A DNA stretch of 6,996 nucleotides, from NCBI GenBank assembly GCA_030765245.1, contig JAVCCX010000311.1, positions 1 to 6,996 of the forward strand, in the 5' to 3' direction. Positions within the stretch are counted from its first letter, which is position 1. Every line of letters begins with the position of its first letter. Source of the DNA: Candidatus Zophobacter franzmannii. GTDB lineage: Bacteria > Cloacimonadota > Cloacimonadia > Cloacimonadales > JAFGVF01. Both the position numbers and the translations under genes were made by a program. The notes beneath the pieces are model-generated. The model did not search any database, was not told where the DNA came from, and saw only the letters and a program-made list of their open reading frames with translations. This document shows positions 1-5,083 of the stretch, in pieces.

Positions 1-1
1 C

Positions 2-283
2 ATACTCAACATTATCGAATTATCTAAGATTGATATCCATCAGAAAATTGAATTCCGAAACTCATATGAATCAACCTTTTTAAATGATTTAAAGTTCTTC
101 CTACTCCAACAGGAAGTCCCGGTGTATTACGATAAAGAGATTGTTACCGGCACTACCTACAAAACAGAAATTGAGATTGAGCAAAGAACAATAACTCATG
201 ATTTTAAGGCACTTCCATGGGGTGGTAGAATTCTATTACTACTTGGTATTGCAGGTATTATTTTCGTATTCACTCAACAATAA
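2..283 (+). CDS. C-terminal part of an unrecognised tail-anchored membrane protein
   Basis: An open frame enters from the left edge and ends at TAA 281-283, giving 93 residues; the start lies outside the window. I do not recognise the family. The visible part is mostly a soluble, charged stretch (residues 1-70 of the fragment, with segments such as VPVYYDKEIVTG and TEIEIEQRT). A short linker, LPWGGR, leads to one hydrophobic helix of about 15 residues (ILLLLGIAGIIFVF) and then only TQQ. That layout suggests a protein held in the membrane by its extreme C-terminus with most of its mass on one side. The gene is separated from murI by 130 bases that contain a candidate promoter, so it is probably not in the murI operon. 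No function is assigned. Confidence 0.75.
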   Translation: MLNIIELSKIDIHQKIEFRNSYESTFLNDLKFFLLQQEVPVYYDKEIVTGTTYKTEIEIEQRTITHDFKALPWGGRILLLLGIAGIIFVFTQQ

Positions 284-286
284 GCA

Positions 287-306
287 TTTATTTTCTTTCA
301 AATAAA
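287..306. repeat. AT-only inverted repeat after the first gene
   Basis: TTTATTT (287-293) and AAATAAA (300-306) are perfect 7-base inverted arms around a 6-base loop, starting 4 bases after the stop codon at 283. As RNA this would be a weak A-U hairpin followed by a short A-run, not a U-run. It is at best a poor terminator and may be chance in AT-rich sequence. Confidence 0.25.
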
Positions 307-377
307 AAAGTCACACCGTCTACTAACTACCTATTAAACAGTTATTAAGCTCTCTTGTCATAACTTTTATTATTTCA

Positions 378-406
378 TTGACATTCTTCTAAATAACTAT
401 TTTTTG
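378..406 (+). promoter_or_regulatory. candidate murI-pyrG promoter
   Basis: TTGACA at 378-383 is a perfect -35-type hexamer. It lies inside ATTTCATTGACAT (372-384), a 13-mer repeated exactly upstream of the SpoVG-like gene. No good sigma-70 -10 sits at 17 bases. The best downstream element is TATTTTTTG (398-406), which resembles the Bacteroidetes -7 element TAnnTTTG with one extra T. Transcription would then start within a few bases of the murI ATG at 414, leaving almost no leader. Confidence 0.4.
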
Positions 407-413
407 TGATTAT

Positions 414-1235
414 ATGAAAACAAGCAATAACCCAATTGGGATTTTTGATTCAGGTATTGGTGGCCTCACCGTTTTTAAAACAATCAGGAAAGCATTCCCT
501 GCAGAAGACATAGTATATTTTGGTGATACTGCCCGAGTACCTTATGGTCCTAAATCAAAGAATACTGTCATTGAGTATTCTATCCAAAACGCCAGCTTCC
601 TTATCCAGCAAAACGCTAAGATTATCATAGTAGCGTGTAATACTTCATCTGCAGTAGCACTACCATACATTAGGGAGATTACTGATATCCCTGTAATAGG
701 TGTGATTGTCCCCGGAGCTATCGCTGCTAGTAATGCAACAAGGAACAATAGGATTGGCATTATAGGTACTGAGGGTACTATTCGCAGTGAAGCATATACC
801 AAAGAGATTTTAGCTTTAAAAGAAAGTGCAGACATTCATTCGACACCATGTCCTTTGTTTGTTTCGCTTGCTGAAGAGGGTTGGGAGAATAGTCAGGAAG
901 CAGAGACAATTGCTGAAACCTATTTGAAACAACTCCTTGCTGAGAAAGTTGATACAATTGTTCTTGGTTGTACTCACTATCCGATTTTGAAGAGTACTAT
1001 CCAGAAAGTAGTTGGTAAGGATGTTCGATTAGTTGATAGTTCAGAAGCAATCATAGATAGTCTTAGGATGATTTTACCAAATCCAGAAGCGGATAAAATT
1101 GGGCATGATTATTTCTTTGTAAGTGATAATGAAGAGAAATTTTACAATCTCGCATCGCGAATTCTTAACAAAGAGATCTACTCTTTGCAGAAAGTAAGAC
1201 TTCGTGAGACCTGGTTCGTTGAAAAAAGTGATTAA
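414..1235 (+). CDS. murI: glutamate racemase
   Basis: Predicted cytosolic, cofactor-independent racemase that interconverts L- and D-glutamate and supplies D-glutamate for peptidoglycan. The 273-residue length is typical of the family. Visible motifs are FDSGIGG at residues 11-17 (Asp12 and Ser13 in the substrate pocket), YFGDTARVPYG around 35-45, ACNTSSA with catalytic Cys75, and LGCTHYP with the second catalytic Cys186. The two cysteines are the opposed acid/base pair of the family. The ATG at 414 is the only sensible start because the family begins just before IGIFDSGIGG. There is no Shine-Dalgarno sequence before it, unlike the other genes here, and the candidate promoter sits only about 36 bases upstream, so the mRNA may be leaderless or nearly so. 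pyrG follows 17 bases after the stop, consistent with one transcript. The C-terminus is intact. Confidence 0.97.
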   Translation: MKTSNNPIGIFDSGIGGLTVFKTIRKAFPAEDIVYFGDTARVPYGPKSKNTVIEYSIQNASFLIQQNAKIIIVACNTSSAVALPYIREITDIPVIGVIVPGAIAASNATRNNRIGIIGTEGTIRSEAYTKEILALKESADIHSTPCPLFVSLAEEGWENSQEAETIAETYLKQLLAEKVDTIVLGCTHYPILKSTIQKVVGKDVRLVDSSEAIIDSLRMILPNPEADKIGHDYFFVSDNEEKFYNLASRILNKEIYSLQKVRLRETWFVEKSD

Positions 1236-1252
1236 ATAAATGAGGTATCAAG

Positions 1253-2854
1253 TTGGCTAAACACATTTTTGTTATGGGTGGTGTGCTCTCTTCATTGGGC
1301 AAAGGGATTGCATCAGCATCGATTGGGCTCCTTCTAAAGAAGATGGGCTACAATGTTGGACTACAGAAGTTAGACCCCTATTTAAATGTTGATCCGGGGA
1401 CAATGAGTCCTTATCAGCATGGTGAAGTTTTTGTTACAGATGATGGAGCAGAAACGGATTTAGATTTAGGACATTACGAGAGGTTTATCAACACAAGCCT
1501 TGATAAGTATTCTAGTTCCTCTGCCGGTCAAATTTATGAGGAAGTAATCAAGAAAGAACGACGTGGGGATTATTTAGGCAAGACAGTTCAGGTAATTCCT
1601 CATGTTACAAATGAGATTAAGTCACGCATTATTAGAATGGGTGAGAAGTACGACATCGTTATGACCGAGATAGGTGGAACCGTTGGTGATATTGAGAGTC
1701 TTCCTTTTTTGGAAGCCATTCGTCAGCTCCGCTTAGAACTTGGCTATGAGAATACACTGTATATTCTTCTTACTTATGTCCCTTATATCAGTTCTGCCGG
1801 TGAACTTAAGACCAAACCGACTCAGCATAGTGCAATCAAACTTCGTGAGATCGGTATTCAACCGGATATCATGCTTTGTCGCTCAGAATTACCGTTTGAC
1901 GACGAGATTATCAATAAGATAGCTCTTTTCACCAATGTCTCTCCAAAACACGTTTTTAACGCTATTGATGTTGATACAGTATATGCTGTTCCGATTAACT
2001 ACTTTGATGCAGGTATCCATACAATTATCACTAAGCACCTTCATTTGAAAACTAAGAAGTTTGATATGAAGAGCTGGAGTAAAGTTATTGAGAATATTCG
2101 CAACCCAATAGATGAAGTAAGGATTGCAGTTTGCGGTAAGTATGTAGTTCATCAGGATGCCTATAAGAGCATTAGTGAAGCTCTTATTCATGCCGGTGCT
2201 TATCATAAATTGAAAGTAAATGTTGAATGGGTAGATTCTGAGAATTGTCATACTGATAAAGACATTGAGAGTCGTTTAGAAGGTATGGACGGGATTCTTA
2301 TTCCCGGAGGTTTCGGTGTCCGAGGTATTGAAGGTAAGATCTGTATTGCCAAATATGCCCGTGAAAACAACATCCCATTCTTTGGTATCTGTCTTGGTAT
2401 GCAGGTAATAACAATCGAGTTTGCTCGTAATATATGTGGACTTAAAGGAGCCAACAGCTCTGAGTTTGAAGAAACAACTACACATCCTGTTATTGATCTT
2501 ATGGATGACCAACAGTATATCCAGGCTCTGGGTGGGACAATGCGTCTTGGAGCATTTGATTGCAAAATCAAAAAGGGTACTTTAGCTGATAAGATTTACA
2601 AATCTCATCTAATCTCTGAGCGTCACCGTCATCGTTTTGAATTTAACAACAAATACAGAGATCAGATGGAGGAGAAAGGTCTTCTTATTTCAGGTACATC
2701 TCCAGATGACCTTCTGGTTGAGATTGTTGAAATCCCGGCTAACGATTTCTACATTGGTGTACAATTCCATCCTGAGTTCAAATCACATCCTGAAGATGTT
2801 CAACCTATCTTCCGTGATTTTGTTGGAGCTTCATTTAAGAATAGCAAGAAATAA
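1253..2854 (+). CDS. pyrG: CTP synthase (glutamine-hydrolysing)
   Basis: Predicted to convert UTP, ATP and glutamine to CTP, the last step of pyrimidine nucleotide synthesis. At 533 residues it is full length. The N-terminal amidoligase domain (about 1-270) has the P-loop-like GGVLSSLGKG (9-18), QKLDPYLNVDPGTM (38-51), DDGAETDLDLGHYERF (63-78) and TEIGGTVGDIES (138-149). The KTKPTQHS stretch (187-194) belongs to the nucleotide-binding region. The C-terminal class I glutamine amidotransferase domain has PGGFGVRG (351-358), nucleophile Cys380 in FGICLGMQ, and His506/Glu508 in GVQFHPEF. The start is TTG at 1253, preceded by GAGG (1242-1245) with a 7-base spacer; the only nearby ATG (1240) is in another frame and ends after six codons. 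It lies 17 bases after murI and is followed by a strong terminator hairpin. All key residues are present. Confidence 0.98.
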   Translation: MAKHIFVMGGVLSSLGKGIASASIGLLLKKMGYNVGLQKLDPYLNVDPGTMSPYQHGEVFVTDDGAETDLDLGHYERFINTSLDKYSSSSAGQIYEEVIKKERRGDYLGKTVQVIPHVTNEIKSRIIRMGEKYDIVMTEIGGTVGDIESLPFLEAIRQLRLELGYENTLYILLTYVPYISSAGELKTKPTQHSAIKLREIGIQPDIMLCRSELPFDDEIINKIALFTNVSPKHVFNAIDVDTVYAVPINYFDAGIHTIITKHLHLKTKKFDMKSWSKVIENIRNPIDEVRIAVCGKYVVHQDAYKSISEALIHAGAYHKLKVNVEWVDSENCHTDKDIESRLEGMDGILIPGGFGVRGIEGKICIAKYARENNIPFFGICLGMQVITIEFARNICGLKGANSSEFEETTTHPVIDLMDDQQYIQALGGTMRLGAFDCKIKKGTLADKIYKSHLISERHRHRFEFNNKYRDQMEEKGLLISGTSPDDLLVEIVEIPANDFYIGVQFHPEFKSHPEDVQPIFRDFVGASFKNSKK

Positions 2855-2873
2855 TCGACATTCAATATATTGA

Positions 2874-2903
2874 ACAAAGGCTACCTATCCTGGTAGCCTT
2901 TGT
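2874..2903 (+). terminator. terminator hairpin after pyrG
   Basis: A perfect 12-bp stem is formed by ACAAAGGCTACC (2874-2885) and GGTAGCCTTTGT (2892-2903) around the 6-base loop TATCCT, 19 bases after the pyrG stop. Stem strength and position fit an intrinsic terminator for the murI-pyrG transcript. The following sequence is only moderately T-rich (TCGTTATCTAATTAATC), not a clean T-run, so termination may be incomplete or factor-assisted. Confidence 0.8.
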
Positions 2904-2985
2904 CGTTATCTAATTAATCTTAGTTTGTTGTTTTTAAACTATCCATTTTATCAATTCATCTGCTCTCACTATGGCTCTAAGTAAT

Positions 2986-3010
2986 ACTTTCTTAAGAATT
3001 ACTAGAAAGT
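2986..3010. repeat. short inverted repeat ACTTTCT / AGAAAGT
   Basis: ACTTTCT (2986-2992) and AGAAAGT (3004-3010) are perfect 7-base inverted arms around 11 bases. The right arm abuts and slightly overlaps the DnaA-box palindrome at 3007-3033. Another small palindrome, TCTTAAGA (2990-2997), overlaps the left arm. The function is unknown; these mark the upstream edge of the structured part of this gap. Confidence 0.35.
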
Positions 3011-3033
3011 TATACACAAATTGTGTATAACTT
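3007..3033. promoter_or_regulatory. 27-base palindrome of two head-to-head DnaA-box-like sites
   Basis: AAGTTATACACAA (3007-3019) and TTGTGTATAACTT (3021-3033) are perfect 13-base inverted arms around a single A at 3020. Each arm holds a full match to the general DnaA box TTATNCACA: TTATACACA at 3010-3018 on the + strand, and its complement TGTGTATAA at 3022-3030. The symmetry also fits an operator for a dimeric repressor. It lies between a terminator and a promoter with no coding sequence around it. The palindrome is directly visible; that DnaA binds it is inference. Confidence 0.6.
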
Positions 3034-3097
3034 AGTGGTTTGACTAAGAGAGTACTAAGAGAGTACTAAGGGTCTACTAAGAGTCAACTAAGTATTG
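3031..3097. repeat. array of five ACTAAG units at exact 11-base spacing plus an inverted copy
   Basis: ACTAAG begins at 3043, 3054, 3065, 3076 and 3087, so five copies recur with a constant period of 11 bases. The first two 11-mers are identical (ACTAAGAGAGT). The other three keep ACTAAG and vary in the last five bases (GGTCT, AGTCA, TATTG). The inverse word CTTAGT sits at 3031-3036, overlapping the end of the DnaA-box palindrome and facing the first unit across GGTTTG. An 11-base period puts every copy on nearly the same face of the helix, as in replication iterons or the direct-repeat boxes of OmpR/PhoB-type regulators. The repeat is certain; its role is not known. Confidence 0.85.
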
Positions 3098-3100
3098 CTG

Positions 3101-3110
3101 AATTGCAATT
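3101..3110. repeat. palindrome AATTGCAATT
   Basis: A perfect 10-base palindrome lying 3 bases after the last 11-base repeat unit. In sequence this AT-rich such a site can arise by chance. It is listed because it lies in the same cluster of symmetrical elements between the terminator at 2874-2903 and the promoter at 3245. Confidence 0.3.
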
Positions 3111-3121
3111 AAAGAGAGAAA

Positions 3122-3190
3122 ATGGCGAGAATTGGCATTATTACATTGGTATTATTGCAGTTTAAGTGGAGAACCTGTAGGTTAACTTAG
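3122..3190 (+). CDS. possible 22-residue leader peptide, doubtful
   Basis: ATG at 3122 opens a 22-codon frame ending at TAG 3188-3190. Its first half is hydrophobic (MARIGIITLVLLQFKW) and its second half basic (RTCRL). A purine-rich AAAGAGAG lies just upstream and could serve as a weak ribosome binding site. The frame overlaps the direct repeats and the interrupted hairpin, and no promoter is evident immediately before it. It may be chance, a tiny membrane peptide or a leader peptide. No family is recognised. Confidence 0.15.
   Translation: MARIGIITLVLLQFKWRTCRLT
3131..3156. repeat. pair of 12-base direct repeats
   Basis: ATTGGCATTATT (3131-3142) is repeated as ATTGGTATTATT (3145-3156) with one difference, at a 14-base period. 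The second copy runs into the left arm of the hairpin at 3155-3200. The function is unknown; a regulatory or replication-related role is possible given the surrounding repeats. Confidence 0.5.
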
Positions 3191-3200
3191 GTTACTGCAA
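3155..3200. repeat. long interrupted inverted repeat (hairpin)
   Basis: Three nested pairings can form: TTGCAGT (3155-3161) with ACTGCAA (3194-3200), TAAGT (3163-3167) with ACTTA (3185-3189), and AACC (3172-3175) with GGTT (3180-3183) around the loop TGTA. The outer and inner arms share the same centre; the middle stem is offset by three bases, leaving internal loops. As RNA this would be a 46-base interrupted stem-loop, possibly a small RNA or leader structure. It lies upstream of the promoter at 3245, so it is not in the leader of that transcript. Confidence 0.4.
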
Positions 3201-3244
3201 GAAAGATATTAGTAGATTGCGAATGTCGAATTCTCACAATTTCA

Positions 3245-3278
3245 TTGACATCATATTGAAATTAGTGCTTTAGTATTG
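3245..3278 (+). promoter_or_regulatory. candidate promoter for the SpoVG-like gene and hflX
   Basis: TTGACA at 3245-3250 lies in the 13-mer ATTTCATTGACAT (3239-3251), identical to the one before murI (372-384). Downstream candidates are TTTAGT (3269-3274, 18-base spacer) as a weak -10, or TAGTATTG (3271-3278), which matches the Bacteroidetes TAnnTTTG element at all but one position. Transcription would begin around 3280-3285, about 25 bases before the ATG at 3309, leaving room for the AGAGGA ribosome binding site. Confidence 0.45.
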
Positions 3279-3308
3279 CAGATATTATCAGTGAAAGAGG
3301 ATAGAATA

Positions 3309-3599
3309 ATGAAGATAAGATTTCGCGATGTTCCGAGTGGAATAGTGCAGGCTCGTGCCGTAATAGAGATATTACCCGGTGTGTATTTAAATGAAGTGAC
3401 AATCATCCAGAGAGATGGTGAGTTAAAAGTTGAGATTCCTCAGAAGACCTTTATTGGTAAAACGAATAAGAAACACTATATTGACATTCTAACCTTCGAT
3501 TCAGAAGACAAGCGTACTCTCTGGGAGATGGATGTTAAGGAAGAGTATGAAACTTGGCGTGAAGGTAACAAGAAAATTCTTGTTTATTCCAAGGAGTAA
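3309..3599 (+). CDS. small SpoVG-like protein
   Basis: A 96-residue cytosolic protein without membrane segments. Its layout resembles SpoVG-family proteins: an RA-x-IxI-type strand (ARAVIEILPGVYLNEVTII, 15-33), then GELKVEIPQKT (37-47, compare the GLFVAMPSK region of SpoVG), then a Tyr-Ile-Asp-Ile stretch (57-60), and a C-terminal helix with Tyr80 (VKEEYETWR). SpoVG proteins are small nucleic-acid-binding regulators in other bacteria; the match here is by pattern and remote, so the assignment is tentative. ATG 3309 is preceded by AGAGGA (3296-3301) with a 7-base spacer. An in-frame TTG at 3276 is a worse start because it falls inside the candidate promoter. The gene ends 6 bases before the inferred hflX start, and its last codons supply that gene's AAGGAG ribosome binding site, so the two are probably co-translated. 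Confidence 0.8.
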   Translation: MKIRFRDVPSGIVQARAVIEILPGVYLNEVTIIQRDGELKVEIPQKTFIGKTNKKHYIDILTFDSEDKRTLWEMDVKEEYETWREGNKKILVYSKE

Positions 3600-3605
3600 G
3601 AGAGC

Positions 3606-4886
3606 ATCGGAAGAGTAGTTTTAGTTGGTGGTCCTCTAAAGGCAGATAATAAAGATAAGTATATCAGGCAGATGCAAGAGCTTAAAAGCTTGAGTCATAC
3701 TGCCGGTGTGCAGGTGGTCGAAACAGTAATCCAAACCCTCATAAGCCCTAATAGTCTTTCCTATATTGGAAAAGGCAAGCTTGAAGAGGTTAATGAGTAC
3801 TGCCATGAAAATGATGTCCAAACTCTTATCTTCAATGATAACCTAAGTCCATCCCAAGCAAAGAATATTGCTAAAATCACCAACTGCAAGGCAATTGATT
3901 GAACGCAATTGATCCTCGATATCTTTGCGATACATGCTCGTACTAAAAGAGCAAAACTCCAAGTTGAACTTGCTCAGTTAGAGTATAGTTATTCCAGATT
4001 GAAGAATCTATGGGGTCATCTATCGAGAATTGATGCCGAGATAGGAGATAGAGGTCCCGGAGAGAAACAATTAGAGATAGATAGACGGCTTATCCAAAAG
4101 AGAATCAGTCATTTAAAGGATAAACTTGAGGAAGTACGTAAAGTTACCTATACTAAACGACAGAATAGGAAGAACTTCAAGGTCATTGCTCTTGTTGGTT
4201 ATACGAATGCAGGGAAATCAACGATCTTTAATAGATTGACCCATGCAGATGTGTATACAGCCAATAAATTGTTTGCTACTTTAGATCCTTCATCACATTA
4301 TATACCTGTGCCAAAAGGGAATCAATCAATCCTAACAGACACTATCGGGTTCATCAAAGAACTACCGCATTGTCTTGTTGAATCCTTTCACTCTACATTG
4401 TTAGAGGTTGTGAATGCAGATTTGCTTCTTCATGTGGTAGACCTTTCTGATAGTGAGTTTAAAGACAACATAGACGCTGTAGATAAAGTCTTGAAAGAGA
4501 TAGGTGCGGACATGGTCGATACTGTCTATATCTTTAATAAGACAGACGTTATCGGTGGGATGGCCTATAAGTTTTTAAAGAAGCAACTCCAGGTCAAATA
4601 CCCGTGCAGTCTCTTTATCTCCGCAACTAATGATGAAGATTTGTCAGTGCTATTAGACAAGATTTGTTCAAGATTAGAAAATATGAAAAGTGAAGTGCAA
4701 TTGGTTGTATCATCCAAGATGGAAAAACTGATCCCGTATTTAGAGAGTAAAGCAGAAGTCTTAAGTATCGATTGTGATGAAGTGTTAGATTCTTACTTAG
4801 TCCAAGTTAGGGGAGGGGAAGAAGTTCTCGCAGAAGCTAAGGATCAGATAGATAAATATAAACAATTAGAATATATTAATTCATAG
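3606..4886 (+). pseudogene. hflX: GTPase HflX, interrupted by an in-frame TGA and lacking a normal start
   Basis: HflX is a ribosome-associated GTPase that rescues or splits stalled ribosomes under stress. Counting from ATC 3606, the gene spans 426 codons, a normal family length. Visible parts are the N-terminal domain from GRVVLVGG through SYIGKGKLEEV, the RGPGEKQLEIDRR linker (149-161), G1 GYTNAGKST (198-206), G3 DTIGF (245-249), G4 NKTD (311-314), G5 SAT (339-341) and a C-terminal domain to TAG 4884-4886. Two defects are seen. No ATG, GTG or TTG starts the homologous region: AAGGAG (3591-3596) lies 9 bases before ATC 3606, and the first ATG (3672) would cut off conserved sequence. Codon 99 is TGA (3900-3902), exactly where HflX has Arg in IDRTQLILDIFA, and the same frame continues intact. 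It could be a recent pseudogene, a base-call error or, less likely, recoded. Confidence 0.85.
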
Positions 4887-4914
4887 GGTTAATACACCGT
4901 AACTACAGGATACA

Positions 4915-4929
4915 AGCGTAGATGACGCT
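4915..4929 (+). terminator. weak hairpin after hflX, doubtful terminator
   Basis: AGCGT (4915-4919) and ACGCT (4925-4929) form a 5-bp stem around AGATG, 29 bases after the hflX stop. No T-run follows directly. It is the only stem of note near the end of hflX and is too weak to call with confidence. Confidence 0.2.
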
Positions 4930-4990
4930 CTCATAATAATTCTTTGATAATATTGGGTGAAATGAAAGTTAATTATCTGATGAAAAAAGG

Positions 4991-5021
4991 TTGACTAAAT
5001 AATTCCTTCACGAAATATTTA
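4991..5021 (+). promoter_or_regulatory. weak candidate promoter for the aminotransferase operon
   Basis: TTGACT (4991-4996) is followed after 19 bases by TATTTA (5016-5021), or after 16 bases by AAATAT (5013-5018). The 197-base gap between hflX and the aminotransferase has no gene and is AT-rich, so a promoter is expected in it. The match is weak and lacks the ATTTCATTGACAT context seen at the two other promoters. Confidence 0.25.
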
Positions 5022-5083
5022 GCAAATATATAGAATAGAGCAAATACAAGATTTTATACAAAAAAATAGATGAGGAGGACGGA

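Noticed and set aside
542..835. Open frame on the - strand inside murI
   Set aside because: It lies wholly within a confidently identified gene, is not recognisable as a protein family, and is explained by the codon pattern of murI.
1889..2571. Several open frames on the - strand inside pyrG
   Set aside because: They overlap the well-conserved CTP synthase coding sequence and one another, with no recognisable motifs.
3043..3097. The 11-base repeat array as a CRISPR
   Set aside because: The units are 11 bases long and contiguous with no unique 25-40 base spacers, and no cas gene is nearby.
3276..3308. TTG at 3276 as the start of the SpoVG-like gene
   Set aside because: It falls inside the candidate promoter, adds 11 residues with no family support, and lacks a ribosome binding site, whereas ATG 3309 has AGAGGA at the right distance.
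3900..3902. TGA as a reassigned sense codon or selenocysteine codon
   Set aside because: All other genes read correctly under the standard bacterial code without internal TGA, the position calls for Arg (not Trp, Gly or Cys), and no selenocysteine-insertion hairpin is evident just downstream.
3309..4886. A single SpoVG-HflX fusion read through the TAA at 3597
   Set aside because: The two frames coincide, but a strong ribosome binding site overlaps the stop, and HflX similarity begins just after it. Two adjacent genes explain the layout without read-through.
4977..5029. Hammerhead-ribozyme-like core: CTGATGA (4977-4983), GAAA near 5012-5015 and a following ATATTT/AAATAT stem
   Set aside because: The base of the required stem II would pair A with C, only a 4-bp AAGG/CCTT match forms with extra unpaired bases, and the sequence after the putative cleavage site does not pair with the bases before CTGATGA. 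The match is likely chance in AT-rich DNA.
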